This document shows, piece after piece, positions 44,727-57,065 of a stretch of 64,000 nt of DNA. Position 1 is the first letter of the stretch. The number at the start of each line of letters is the position of its first letter. Origin of the DNA: Ascochyta rabiei (lineage: Eukaryota; Ascomycota; Dothideomycetes; Pleosporales; Didymellaceae). The translations under genes and the position numbers were made by a program. A model generated the notes under the pieces. The model was not told where the DNA came from. It was given only the letters and a program-made list of their open reading frames with translations, and did not search any database. The DNA lies in NCBI RefSeq assembly GCF_004011695.2, contig NC_082412.1, forward strand, positions 1,488,001 to 1,552,000, read 5' to 3'.

Positions 44727-46395
44727 GTGTTCCAGTCTCAAACACGCCAATGCAAGATCGAAGCAGCATGCGAGATATAGGAGGTCGCCACTTTCGATTG
44801 GCCACAGCGCTACATCACTAGGCACAAGCACTTGTACAAGATTCTGCATTGGAGTTCAGATGAGTTTGCGATACACGATTCTTACCGGGCGATTTGCTCA
44901 TCTTTATGACGATGCAAACGCCTTTGTTCACACCTTATTATACTTGCATACAGATCGGGAGCGCCACTACGGCGGAAACTGGGCTAGGCGTTCGCATTGG
45001 GGATACCGGAGATGTTTGCATTGCAGCCAGTGTGCTGTAAGGGCGTATACATGTCGAGCTTTTGTATAGACAAATACTTTAATAATAATACTTCAGGTCA
45101 TGAAGTTCTTGCCTCCAAGCGCCAATGTGACGTGCTGCAAGGAACCATGCACTTGTCTGATTCACTACGCTGACGAGCCCCAATTTTGCTATCGAGGTAG
45201 TTGACTTGGACAAAGTCTGACCTACGTGATCAGGATGTCGCATATACAAACAGCCACTAAATTGTTCTCAGTCGCACGATTATCATAGCCTAACAGACGG
45301 CCGGACGTTGACATCTCCGCAGTGGTGCACGCTGAACACGACAGACATGCTCTCCGCTGTCTTCCGTCTAGATGATCCCAGCTCGGGCTCCCTAGCGAAC
45401 GTTTCTGTACGCCAGATGCGCGAGACTGCTTGTTCCGATGCATGCAGACATCGCCGACATTCCGAAATGGATGTCGTGTCAGCTTGACAGTTGTACGTTT
45501 CCGAGGTGTTCCCGTTGCGAAGGAACATGAGTAGAGATCTTGACATCGCGAACCAACAGCTACCTTTTGATTGAATTCCAATAAGCTCAGAGGCAGACTT
45601 GAGGGCATGCTGCAGCTGTATGCTTAGCTCTACGCTTACCACGAAGGTCGCAAATTTCGATAATGTCTGCAGATGTGGCTGTCGTGACGGAAACGTTGCT
45701 TATCTTCGACGGTACTGACAAACATTTCTTGACAGCACAGCGATGTCCGTTGTCAATCTTTTGGGAATCATCAGGAGCACATGAACCTTACGAGGAAGTC
45801 GTTACTAGATGGGTGAATGTGGGTACTCGATTGCAAGACTTCCACTACCGACGAAGGCTGAAGCCTGGTCATGGGAAAGCTGGGATCGCCTGTGTCTCTG
45901 GTAACTCCATCTAGACAACAGCGATGGCGTGTATTGTACCAAGACCGCAGAGTGTTCGCGTCATGTTCTCGGTGTCCTGGACCTCCGAGCCCCGATTCTC
46001 CGACCGATCAACGCTTTTGGTCCCTCCGAAGGCAACAACGACTCCACACCCAAGTCACGTTCATCTTATCTTACAGTAGATGTCGACATCACTTGCGCAG
46101 ACTTAGTATTCTTTGATCTGTTTGACGAGTTTGACCGCGCCGCGGAACATCAAGTCTTAAATGTTTGTTTGTTAGATGACCGCATCATTGCAGGCTGACA
46201 GCTGCTCGGTCCACCCCTGCGTCACTGAAATTCCAGAGTATCGTCGCAGAATGTGGGATGGCTTGCCGCCACATGAGCTCATGGGGAGGTATAATGACGA
46301 GGTATTGTATGCAGGACAATGACGCCCTCATATCTGCGTGACCGTACTTAAACGATATATCCTCATTGTCTATAAGATCCATCCATTCGTCCATC
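44727..46395. other. Intergenic, 1.67 kb
   Basis: No gene supported; the open frames are short and featureless. TATA-like ATATAT and CTATAAG occur at about 46353 and 46370 before the next gene. Confidence 0.5.
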
Positions 46396-46806
46396 ATGTC
46401 ATCCGCAGCACTCAAGTTCCGTATCTTCACACGACCAATTGTCCGATCAACACCTATCTTCCGCAACACCATCAGAATGTCTTCCACCAACGAGTACGGA
46501 CAGGGCAAGTCCCACGCCCAGGGTGACTCTGCCGTCCCCGGCAAGGTCCAGGAGGCAGCTCCCTCAGGTCTCGAGGAGGCTCTTCCCGACTCTGTAATCA
46601 TCGACCCCCGACGGCCGGTCTCAAACAGCTTCTAACATTTTGTCTAGGTCCACCCCACCGGCGGCAAGGCTGACCAGTCCACCTCCAAGACTCACGCAAA
46701 GGATGGCGGTGATGCCTCTATCGTCCCCAAGAAGATTCAGGAAATCCTTCCTGAGTCCGTTGAGCGCGCTGTTCCCAATGCGATTCACGACACTGGCGAC
46801 AAATAA
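46396..46806 (+). CDS. Small two-repeat protein, 118 aa
   Basis: Exons 46396-46593 and 46648-46806; 54-nt intron with a TCTAAC branch; 118 aa. The first 28 residues are basic and hydroxylated (LKFRIFTRPIVRSTPIFRNTIRM), resembling a mitochondrial presequence; an internal ATG at 46477 would yield a version without it. The rest is built of two related halves, one per exon: SAVPGKVQEAAPSGLEEALP and ASIVPKKIQEILPESVERAVP, each followed by an H-x-T-G motif. The intron lies just before the first H-P-T-G. The composition (Lys, Glu, Gly, Ser, no Cys or Trp) resembles small stress-induced hydrophilic proteins. I do not recognise a named family. TATA-like elements lie 25-45 bp upstream. Confidence 0.8.
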
Positions 46807-47295
46807 ATGCATCGTTACTAAGTTACGGGCGACATGAAAAAGTGCAATGCGCTTTGATCGCAGCACAGCAGTCCTGTATAACAGTTAGATGAATATTAAA
46901 TAATCAAAATACTCACCCGTTTACTCTACCCTTTTTGTGATCAATTACTTTTCGATATTTCAGAGTACGATTCATGCTAAACTAAGAACCCAAATGATTT
47001 GACATCTCTGGATGTTCCTATGAAAAATTTAGTACTGTAACAAGGAACAGATCGACATACGACAAAAGCTGAGAAGATTCTACGTGAGCGTCTGACAATC
47101 AATGTACACATTCAAGCTTGCAACGACCGGATGAAAGTGGATAGCTGCACTAATCCGGCTGTCATTTAGACCCCGCATATGTAGTACGCTCCACTTCCGA
47201 CCCATCAGCAGTCCTATTATTGCTTTAGCTTCAAACTCCAACACCAAGAGAACGACGACACTACGGTAATCTAACAATCCGAGAAGCCTTCCACA
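46807..47295. other. AT-rich intergenic, 490 bp
   Basis: Markedly more AT-rich than surrounding DNA, especially 46880-47060; no gene seen. Confidence 0.5.
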
Positions 47296-48840
47296 ATGCC
47301 GTCCACATTTGACATAGAAGTAAGTAACCGACCCTGTCAATGTCTTCGATAGGACTCACTGTGTTACGTTCAGACCTACAAAGGTAACATCATCAACAAC
47401 GAGATCGTCTCAACTCCTAAGACTCGCTACTCCATCAATCCGACAACTGGCAAAGCCCTGTACGAAGTCCCCGTGGCCCGAAAAGAGGACGGCTTTCAAG
47501 TCATGGAGTGTTACTTCATTCTCCGAGCGCGCAACACTGCTTCTCAAATATACCGACCTGATCGAGTCACACCGTGATGAGCTAGAGAAGCTCCTCACAA
47601 CCGAACAGGGTAAACCGCTCTCTCTCCCACGTAGGCAGACAGCGCTCTGCTCTGGCTCCGAACTTTTGCTACCATGGAAGTGAAAGACGAGGTTTTGAAA
47701 GAAGACAACGAGAAAACCGTGTACTCGACCTACCCACCCATCGGTGTCTGCGCCGGTATCGTGCCCTGGAACTGGCCAATCTTGCTTGGTCTTGGAAAAT
47801 TGGGTCCCGCACTCATCACAGGAAACACATTCATCATGAAGCCCTCGCCATATACGCCCTATTGCTATCTGAAGCTCGGCGAACCCGCAGCCCAGGTATT
47901 CCCTCCAGGCGTCGTGCAAGTCCTCTCCGGCGACGACGACCTTGGCTCATGGATCACCGAGCATCCCGGCATCGACAAGGTCGCATTCACAGGATCTATT
48001 GCAACGGGCAAGCTTGTGGCAGCGAGCTGCGCAAATACGATGAAGCGATATGTGCTTGAGCTGGGAGGTAATGACGCGGCGATTGTGTGTGAGGATGTGG
48101 ACATTGATAAGTGCTTGCCGAAGATCGCCATGATGAGTTTTCTTAACTCCGGGCAGATCTGCATGTTGACCAAGCGCATTTACATTCACGAGAAGATTTA
48201 CGATGAGTTCAGAGACAAGATGATCGAGTTTATCAAGAGCAACATTAAGACGGGAGCCGGTACAGAGGGAGGCGTTTTTGTAGGGCCGGTGCAAAACAAA
48301 ATTCAGTATGTATTGATCACTGATCTGCTTGAACGTCGTGCTGACAGCGACAGATTTGATCAAGTCAAGGACATGTACGCCGAGATCGAGAAGAGCAACT
48401 GGAAGACCGCGCTCGCTGGATCTGCTGGACAGTTCGAACACGGGTACTTTATCAGACCAGCAATCATCGATAATCCACCTGAGGACTCTCGCATTGTCCA
48501 AGAAGAACAATTTGGGTCCCATCGTCCCTCTACTCAAGTGGTCCGACGAGAGCGATGTTATCGATCGCGCAAATGCGTTGAAGACTGGCTTGGGAGCGTC
48601 GGTGTGGGCCAAGGATGTGCAGCGTGCTGAGCGCATGGCGAGGCAACTGTCCGCGGGCAGTGCCTGGGTGAACTCGCAGTAAGTGATGAATGCTTTTGAA
48701 ACACGTACACACATAGTGTACTAATTGTGCGTTTTCAGCTTCACAGAGAGTTGGGAATTGGAATGGAGTGGGGAATTGAAGGTCTTAAGCACTACTGCAA
48801 CAGCCGTAGTCTGTGGGTATGGGAAAAGGTCTTCGAGTAG
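47296..48840 (+). pseudogene. Aldehyde dehydrogenase pseudogene
   Basis: NAD(P)-dependent aldehyde dehydrogenase homology spans the whole stretch, but in changing frames. Start MPSTFDIE, with a spliceable intron at 47320-47373. Lesion 1 at about 47490 loses about ten codons and shifts frame; stop at 47575. Lesion 2 at about 47628-47636 shifts frame again. From 47674 a long intact stretch has IVPWNWPILLGLGKLG, VAFTGSIATGK, LELGGND and NSGQIC with the catalytic Cys; its 48-nt intron (48306-48353) is intact. Lesion 3 is one extra base at about 48517. After the intron at 48679-48738, lesion 4 removes the usual PFGG region; the frame recovers as GMEWGIEGLKHY and ends at TAG 48838. Several independent lesions make sequencing error unlikely. 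Confidence 0.85.
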
Positions 48841-49510
48841 TGGCGATATGCCTCACGAGGTTTGTGGAAAGATCTATCAGAGGATGCTCAAATCGATCTA
48901 ATGCTTAGTTTCTACATCGACGATGCTTATGTGCCCCAGGTCGACCTCAAGAGGAAGAATGCACAACACATACTCGAAGAACGATGGGGACTCTCTGAAT
49001 TTATCGGAGACTGAGTAATCTGGTGATGCTCTCATCCAGCATTTTCCACTGAAGAAAAACCCACCAGATATCCTGGACGACATTCGTCGAAGCTTCTGGG
49101 GTTGGGAAGACTGTCAAGACTGTGTCAACAGAAGGCATTGTTTCAGAGGCAAGTGCCCTTGGTCGATTTCGCAGCAGTTGGACTCATTTCGGATCTTCTA
49201 TCGACAACTGAAATTCCGGTACACGCCAGAGGATCGGTACAAATCACCACCGGCACTGAAAGACCACGTAGACTTACTCAATATTGCTGCTTTTATCCAA
49301 GGTCGTTCGCAAAGTCCACGGAGAGAACTCATCACAGAATCCTTCGACGAACGTGGAGTCGTGAACTTTACGGACGCGAATAGAAACCAGGCCTTCGATC
49401 TTGCATTGAGCATCCTGGACGATGATGACGGGTATGAATGGTACGGGCTTGAATGGCAGTCAAAAGCCTCAGTAATGTATGAAAGCACCACATGCGATAC
49501 TTCTTGCTGA
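48841..49510 (+). pseudogene. Relic of an unidentified fungal gene
   Basis: A frame of clear coding character opens directly after the aldehyde dehydrogenase stop: RYASRGLWKDLSEDAQIDL continues to WGLSEFIGD and ends at TGA near 49012. It resumes in another frame near 49018 (SGDALIQHFPLKKNPPDI) and runs through RSFWGWEDCQDCVNRRHCF and HVDLLNIAAFIQGRS to a stop at 49510. There is no start codon at the beginning and one frame break. The Cys/His/Trp-rich middle and the final ANRNQAFDLALSIL helix look conserved, but I cannot name the family with certainty. Its 5' end is probably lost. Confidence 0.5.
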
Positions 49511-49925
49511 GGAAATGTAGGTGTTTACAAATCTAAGCTGAGTCTAATTGAAGCAGAATTGGGAAAAAGGGTATCATATCATGCTGTAAGCAACATCTAC
49601 TGCAGGACAATACTGAGCTCTTATCGACTAGCAAGCAATCTTTGGGAATATCCACGACTACTGTTTTGGCGAACTGTTATTGATAGTTCAAATTCACATC
49701 TAGCAGCCATGATAATTCAGAGGTGCATCGATGTGATGGTATCACTTCTAATGACTATGTCTCGACGGATGCTGTGGTAGTTGTGAGAGTGGGGCAGCCA
49801 CGCGCAAAATCTTGGCGTCGTTAGCGCGCCCACGATCGCAAAATTCCGCCTGCACCAAACTCGACCTCAACACCACACGCTCAACGCAGGATAACCACTT
49901 CTTTGCGCTCTCCCCATCATCAAAA
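49511..49925. other. Intergenic, 415 bp
   Basis: Promoter of RPL22; CT-rich stretch before 49925, common for ribosomal protein genes. Confidence 0.4.
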
Positions 49926-50474
49926 ATGGCACCCAACACCGTACGTACACTGCTTTGCTGTCTGTGATCGCACGATCACGCCATGCGCCCAGCATGTGCA
50001 GAACAGTAGGCTAATACGCCCATGTAGAAGGCATCGGCCAAGAAGGCACAGAAGGTGACGAAGAAGTTCATCATCAACTGCAGCCAGCCCGTCAACGACA
50101 AGATCTTCGACATCCAGGCCTTTGAGAAGTTCCTCCACGACCGCATCAAGGTCGAGGGCCGCACCGGTAACCTCGGCGAGGTCATCCAGATCTCCCAGCA
50201 GGGCGATGGCAAGATCGAGGTCATTGCTCACCAGGAGTTCTCCGGCCGCTACCTGAAGTACCTGTACGTACACCCGTGGCGCACTGCGATGCGCGCGCGT
50301 ATCAGCAGGAGGCTGCTGTTTGAGAAACAGTCACTAACGATGCGTAGCACCAAGAAGTTCCTCAAGAAGCAGCAGCTCCGTGACTGGCTCCGCGTCGTTT
50401 CCACCTCCAAGGGTGTTTACGAGCTCCGCTTCTTCAACGTCGTCAACGACGAGGCTGAGGATGACGACGAGTAA
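49926..50474 (+). CDS. RPL22: 60S ribosomal protein L22 (eL22)
   Basis: Exons 49926-49940, 50028-50263 and 50348-50474; introns of 87 (GGCTAATAC branch) and 84 nt; 125 aa. Structural protein of the large ribosomal subunit. It matches eL22 throughout: KFIINCSQPVNDKIFDIQAF, FLHDRIKVEGRTGNLG, EFSGRYLKYLTKKFLKKQQL, RDWLRVVSTSKGVYELRFF, and the acidic tail EAEDDDE. The first exon codes only five residues, a layout common in ribosomal protein genes. The second intron is a multiple of three and has no in-frame stop. Confidence 0.96.
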
Positions 50475-53400
50475 GCGCGACGTCTTGATTGACGGCCGCA
50501 CAATGTCAAAACACGATGGGTCACGCAAAGACTACAATTAGGACAACGACACGCTCTTCAGTGAGCGTGCGGGTCTTGAATATGGGAAAGAGCGGTGTTC
50601 CGTCGGGTAGATAGCGCGATCACAAATGAATCGTTGCACCTGCCAAACCATGATTTGACTCGGTATTATGTGATGTTTGTGACCAACCATTGTGCTGAAG
50701 TGCTGCGCATCACATTGGATCGATTTGAACATCACTCGACCCTGTCGTGCGTAATCTCCAACACGAGCAATGCAGGACTCATAACCATCACTCTCACCGG
50801 TCTATCAGGCCATGGGCGAGGCGTACCCCTCCCTATTAGAAAAAAAAAACTTTACACATCCTTCTCCCGCTAGCATAGTATGCAGCAGCTCACGAGCTTA
50901 CGAGTCCACAAGTGGGTACCTTGGTCGACTCCGCAGGATGTGCAAGGACGGGTACAAACGAGCGCCCGCAGGTGCATCCGTAACCATAGCGTGGAACATG
51001 GTGTGATGGGTCGGTGGGTGCGACTTGTGCGTAGTGTACATGTCATGAATACAAACGCTCCACTCGCCGTAGGGCGGATAGGTGCGGTTTATGAGCTGGT
51101 GGTGAAAGGGATGCGAATCCATGTACTACTGTGGACCAACGTTAACAAGTGGTGTATACCAGAGAGAGCTTGACAGGGAGCACGGCGCCAAGACGATGTG
51201 CTGTGCGTCGAGCTGGTGTCTGGAGAGCGTCCTCGGGCACTGTAGATCTTTACACCAGATGCCTTGGAGTATTGGGATGTGGACAAATCGACCCCGCAAA
51301 GTATCCGGAGGCTTGACATGATTTACCAGTGACTGTTGTTTGTGTGCTGATTGTTGTGCAAGTCTTGGATTTTAATCAGCACGGCCTTCAGGTAGACGGA
51401 GATGGTCTGGAGCTATCGGGACCAACTACTACGAGGTCTAGATGAGCTTATACCGTGCCAGTGAATGCGAGGAGCGAAGACATTCGAGAGCGGCCCCTTT
51501 GTGGCCGGCTTTCGCAAGTCATCTTGAAAGCGACATCTGAGTACAATCATGCCTCGTGATGAGACGAAGTGTAGACCGAGTCGGCCCGTAGATATAGTTT
51601 TGTACCAGATCTCAATCGCGGCCCTACGAGCTGCAACGCAGGGCAAGAAGGTTAATTGTATGGCTAACGACTCGACACATATGAACGGAAGCCATGCCGC
51701 ACAGTCTGCAGCTACAATGTGTCAAGGGGGCTGAGAGCGGTGAGGTGATGGCCGATGTGTGCAGCAGACGGTGACATGTCATGTTGTAAGTACGAAGGGA
51801 TGGCGCCAGAGCACGCAAAGTTCCGACATAATGTCTGTGCAACGCGTGGCATGCTGATGAGTGAAGCATGCCAAATGCTCAGTTGCCCGACGGAATCGTG
51901 GCCGCGAATACGGACATGGTTCAGGGACCAGAAGCGCGAAGACTCGAGAATTCCATGGTTGACTTCCAACGAATCAGATTGCCGATGAGCTTCCTAATCG
52001 GGATAAGCGAATCTCGGCTTGGTGCCCGGTCGATGGTCGGCGGCATCAAGCGAAGCATCGTGAGGATGTTTGTGTGTAGCTGGCGCAAGTATTGTAGGTT
52101 CGGTAATTGCAACGGACCGAATACAGAAGAAGTCCAGCTCTTTGTTGCTGGCTGTCTGTGCTGTAGAGCTGTTACAGTAGGTAGAGTTCCTGTATGTAGG
52201 GTTCGATCACCAGGCACTGCGCGACCCACCTACACCACTTATGCCAGCTACCACAGGCTTCGAAGGAAAACGCAGGTACTTCGGAATGGACACGGAATGG
52301 AATCGGCGTTGTTCCCGTGTCGCAATCGAGTAAGGCGGCGATGGTTGCAGAGCAGTCTAGAGTCTCAACGTGTGGGTTTTCAGCTTGTGCTGACACCAGA
52401 GTTGGTCAAACACGCAAGGCACCGGGCCGGGCTGCCAAAATTGTGTAAAGAAACTGCTTGATGCGTCTTGGGAGCATGTGGGCCTCTCATGCCACGGGCG
52501 CGAGTTGACGATCTGCTTGGTCCACGAAGCGCGGAAAATTTTCGCAGCATTCCCTGACGTCGGCGTCTTGGCATCGCTGCTCAGTGACTCAGTCGAGCAT
52601 GAGTGCGTATTGATGATGGTGCGCAATTGGCAATGGAGAATGTCAGCCGGGCGCGCGAGGGGCTGCTGAAAGCAAGTCAGGCGGCCACGAAGCGCCAGGA
52701 ACGGTGACGAGCACGCTCTTGAGGTGAAAGGGACGTTGGTCGAACAGCGACTTCCACGGAGATGCTCAACATTCAAGCCGACTGGGCGCGTCACAAAGCC
52801 AATTTGCGGGGTGCCGTGTTCCCAGAAAAGGCCCTCGCATCATCAGTGGCAGGCGGAGGTCTGCCCACGAATGGTGTCAGGCGGAAGCTGACGGTGCCGT
52901 GATGCTCGAAGCTGAGTACCCCAGAGTCTTCTCTGGGTGGAGACCTGAGGTTGGCATGATGCGAGGTGGACTTGTGGAAGTGCAGCCGTCGGCGAGCAGC
53001 GCGTCTTGCCCGGATACCAGCGAATCGAACAAGCACGATGTCGCCCTGGGAACGGTAGCCCTGAAAGCGCACTCCGAAACAGTCATTGCGTGATCCGGCG
53101 TGTCTCGATGTCGGTCGAGGTCGGGCGAGCGGTCAGCTCTGGTTGACAGTGCAGCCAGTGTCACTGCGTCCGGCGCAAACGCAGCCAAGGGCCAGTCTCT
53201 CGCAACCTGACGTCTGAACCTGACACAAGCACGACGACAGTGTGGTGTCGCTTCGGCGGGCGATCACGAGAGAACGGCAGACCGTGCATGCTTTGCCTCC
53301 TGACCCAAAAATTACACAAGGTGCAGGGGTGTGCCTGCTGCACCTGGCCTAGCATCTTCACGCCAAAAGCTTGCATCTTCGTTCCCGATGGCATCATGCG

Positions 53401-53717
53401 AAAGGCGCTTGAGGTACCCAGTCATGGAATTTCTCTCAGGTAACAAGTGGAAACGGTTCTGACGACTTCCTTATAAGGACCTGACTTCCCCAGATGGCGG
53501 TTGCTCTGAGAGATTGACCTTTCCCAGGAATATGTTCCTGCCACAACATCTCACTCACCAACTCAACTCGCACAAAATCAACTCCTGAAGCATCGCGCCA
53601 CAGTACACTTCGCTGCATTCGCTTCCCCGGACCCGAGTCATACCGTCATTGGACAATCGCCCACCTCCCTGCAGCGCAGCCCCGTCTCAGCTGCACCCCA
53701 GAGTTTTCCCTCCAGCC
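50475..53717. other. Gene-poor region, 3.2 kb
   Basis: RPL22 3' flank and the arrestin promoter. Open frames such as 51868-52461 lack domain, repeat or splice support. An A10 tract lies at about 50842. No transposon ends or RNA genes recognised. Confidence 0.5.
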
Positions 53718-55115
53718 ATGCCAGGCCGTTTGCTTCAGTCCCTTGCCAGGGTAGCGCCTTCGCCGTTGCCCAAGCTTGACAGCCACAAATCCACTACTCC
53801 CCATCCGCTCTTCCCCCCTGTTTACTCCTACGCACCTCCGGTCGAAGAGAGAGTCAAGTCTCAAGAGAATCTCATCATGGCCCGTCTTCCATTTGTGCGC
53901 CACCACAGCCATGACGGCTCCAAGAAGAGCTCGCCGAAAGGTACACCGAAGGGCACTCCCAAGGCCAGTCCCAAGCTCGAACCCCAAGTAGCTGCATCCA
54001 TGAACGTGAGCGTCGAGTCGCCACCAGTCGTGTTCTACAACAACCCACAGACGTCAGCGGGCGCCATTTTCACCGGTCAGCTCATGCTCAACGTGCATGA
54101 GCCCCACATCACCGTCGACAAGTTCGAAATGAAGCTCCTCGCAATCGTCACAACCAAGAAGCCCGTCGCTCAGCACTGCAACGACTGCTCCAGTCAGACC
54201 ACCGAGATCCACAGCTGGGAGTTCCTGACACACCCTGCTTCTCTTCGCCATGGATCACACAGCTACCCTTTCAGCCACCTGCTCCCAGGTCACCTGCCAG
54301 CCACCACCCACGGCAGCCTTGCGACCCTTGATTACTATCTCTCTGCCGTAGCAACTACCTCGAAGGGAGACAAGATTACCTACAAGCGCGCCGTCGATAT
54401 CAGGCGTGCCATTTTCCCAGGAAACGAGAAGCACTCTATTCGCATCTTCCCACCAACAAACCTGACTGCTTCGGTCAAGCTTCCCCCAGTCATCCACCCA
54501 ATTGGTGACTTCCCTATCGAGATGCGCCTCTCGGGCATTGTCCAGAACAAGGCCGATTCGCAGACGCGCTGGAGGCTTAGGAAGCTCAACTGGCGCATCG
54601 AGGAGACCCAGAAGTTCATCGCCCCAGCCTGCTCCAAACATATCTCCAAGGTTGGCGGAGAAGGCAAGGGCGTACTTCACGAGGATGTTCGCGCCATTGC
54701 GGCGGAGGAGGTCAAGACTGGCTGGAAGACCGATTTTGAGCGCGGCGAGATTGACGTCGAGTTCCACGCCACTTGCAATGTTGCTCTCAAGCCACTCTGT
54801 GATATGGATAGCCAGAGCGGCATGAGTGTGAAGCACAATCTCGTCATTGAGATGGTCGTTGCCGAGGAGTGGGCTCCGCTCAAGAAGCTCAGTCAGGCCA
54901 CCCCAACAGGTGCTGCACGCGTTCTCCGCACTCAGTTCCACCTTGTTCTCACCGAACGCTCAGGCATGGGCATCGCTTGGGATGAGGAACAACCCCCTGT
55001 CTACGAAGACGTCCCCGCTAGCCCGCCTACCTACATGGATGGCGTCGAGGTCCATTTCCCTGCAGCTGACAGCACCGCCTCGTCTCGCTCAGCTTCCTTT
55101 AGTCTTGAGAGCTAG
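53718..55115 (+). CDS. Arrestin-related trafficking adaptor (LDB19/Art1-like)
   Basis: Intronless, 465 aa from the ATG at 53718; an ATG at 53877 (MARLPFVRHH) would give 412 aa. The N-terminal 100 residues are basic and Ser/Pro/Lys-rich, with KGTPKGTPKASPK repeats. The arrestin fold covers about 115-430: GAIFTGQLMLNVHEPHITVDKFEMKLL, HSWEFLTHPASLRHGSHSYPF and FPIEMRLSGIVQ, then NLVIEMVVAEEW. PPVY and PPTY near the C-terminus are PY motifs for Rsp5-type HECT ubiquitin ligases. Such adaptors bring the ligase to plasma-membrane transporters for endocytosis. The IHSWEF and SHSYPFS segments favour the LDB19 branch (inference). Confidence 0.9.
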   Translation: MPGRLLQSLARVAPSPLPKLDSHKSTTPHPLFPPVYSYAPPVEERVKSQENLIMARLPFVRHHSHDGSKKSSPKGTPKGTPKASPKLEPQVAASMNVSVESPPVVFYNNPQTSAGAIFTGQLMLNVHEPHITVDKFEMKLLAIVTTKKPVAQHCNDCSSQTTEIHSWEFLTHPASLRHGSHSYPFSHLLPGHLPATTHGSLATLDYYLSAVATTSKGDKITYKRAVDIRRAIFPGNEKHSIRIFPPTNLTASVKLPPVIHPIGDFPIEMRLSGIVQNKADSQTRWRLRKLNWRIEETQKFIAPACSKHISKVGGEGKGVLHEDVRAIAAEEVKTGWKTDFERGEIDVEFHATCNVALKPLCDMDSQSGMSVKHNLVIEMVVAEEWAPLKKLSQATPTGAARVLRTQFHLVLTERSGMGIAWDEEQPPVYEDVPASPPTYMDGVEVHFPAADSTASSRSASFSLES

Positions 55116-57065
55116 ACATGATACCCAACATCACCACGATTTTAATACCGTCAGTTTTGGCGACTTCAGCTCGCTTTACGAATCTCCTTCTCACGTCGAT
55201 TGGCGATTCAGCTTTGAGTTTCTGGTGGACTGTGTAGGATATACCCATTTGTCTGCCCTGCATGGGCTTTATCACCACTTCTTGTACGCATAAAGCGCGG
55301 AGTTTTTGGGACGTGGTTGAGTCGAGCCTACATGAGCTCCTCTGTATGGTATACCACTGGCGTTTTGTATTATCAAAAAGTTCATCCTCATTACTACACA
55401 ACCTGTTCACTGCAGCACAGCTGCTCATCGAACAACTTTGCAGATACTACTTCTCATGTACACTTGGTGATGCTGTGCCTCCAAAAGTTATACAACACTA
55501 ACCTCAACCACATACGTGCATCAGAATTTGTAACATCAACGCCATCTCACGCCATCTTCCCCTGCGCACAGAACCCATCTACACTCACCGCTGCAAAACT
55601 TGGTACTATCACCAGACAGCGCCACAAAATCCTACCACGCCGCAAACGGCTGCCAAGCCACAACCCACAGCCACTAAAAATCTCTTCCTAACCCACACTG
55701 TGCAGCGCGTTAGGGATCACGACACGGTCGTGCATACCCGTCGCTAGAAGAGATCTCGAACGTAGTGCGGGACCTAAGGGACCCACGGACCCAGCTGACA
55801 CGCAACTGCACACACAAGCACAAAACGCGTTGTGTGTTGCGTCGGAATGCAAGCCGACGACAAACGTGCGTCCTCACATGCTGAGAGCTGCGCGTCAATG
55901 ACACATGAGAACTGGGACAAGAGGTTTTGTAGTAAAGGTACCCGCTGTTCTGCAGATGATGTGCACCGGGGCCGGGGTGTGAGAAGTGTGTCGAAGCTGG
56001 GCTCGAGTGGAAGTGCACTTTCCAGGCATGCAGAGCCGCAGAGGAAGTTGAAGTGCGTGCCCGATGCGGATGAGGCAGCTCTGTTTGTAGAATGGAGTCT
56101 GGAAGGAGGAGGCTGAGGAGATGGGATGGGGGTACGGGATAGAGTTGCCTGATTGGGAAGTCTAGTGTTGCGGCTCTGCAAGGGGAAAGCGCATGGCATG
56201 GCTGCGATGTGCAATGTACGGGCAAGGTGGATGCGCATCGAGATGTGCGTCGCGTCGTGGTGTGAGCTCACGATGGTGACGTGAGATGGGATTTGCTGTC
56301 ACAGTACGAGAATTGCGTCATGGCAACATGGGAATCATGGCTTGGTACGTCTACCCGATGTGGCGAACCATGGCGACTGGCACTTCAATCGAGTTTGTTG
56401 TTGGAGCTTGGAATCCAGGGAAGAGGTGGAGTGAAGCCATGCTCGGCTTCGGTCGCCGAAGTCTGTGTGCCTCGGGACAGTATCATTCTTGACTAGACGT
56501 CTTTTGAATAGATGTACGGGCGTGTGAGCACTCAGAAGCTGCATAACCGCAAGCTAGAAGCTCAGAAAGTTTGCGTCAGTCATCTGGGAACTGTGGCTTT
56601 GACGGCTTCTCCGATCGCTGTCACGTTTAGATATAGGTCACACTGTGATCTCGAAGCTGCAATTATACGAGACAACCCTCAGACGACACAGCTCAGCCTC
56701 GCATTCGTTCCGATCTCGCTGGAACGTTGAGCACAAACGCACGAACAGTGAACCAACTCGATGTTTTGAAGCGTAAGCAGCAGATTTTGCATTGTTAGAC
56801 AGCATCAAGGTGTCGGCTGATAGGGCTGGTAAAACCAGGAGGGTTGCCAAAGAGACAAATCACCAGTTGTGAGGTTCAGAACCAAGCGCGATTCTGATTA
56901 ATTCAAGATTATAGAATGTACTGAACTAAAAGCTGGCGCACAAATATCGTGGCTGTTGAGCATAGGTCAAGCAGCTGCAAGCTTTCACACGGCACTAAAA
57001 ACGTCGCCGTGTAATGTTGAGTTTCTGACAAGTTGACCGTCCCGCGATGACTTGTGCTAACAGTC
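55116..57065. other. Intergenic, 1.95 kb
   Basis: 3' flank of the arrestin gene; no coding feature supported. Two overlapping frames at 56281-56496 are short and featureless. Confidence 0.5.

Noticed and set aside
52130..52230. tRNA-like T-loop (GGGTTCGATCACC)
   Set aside because: No matching acceptor, D or anticodon stems could be built around it.
51868..52461. Open frame of 197 codons in the 3.2-kb gene-poor region
   Set aside because: No domain, repeat, signal peptide or splice support; composition looks random.
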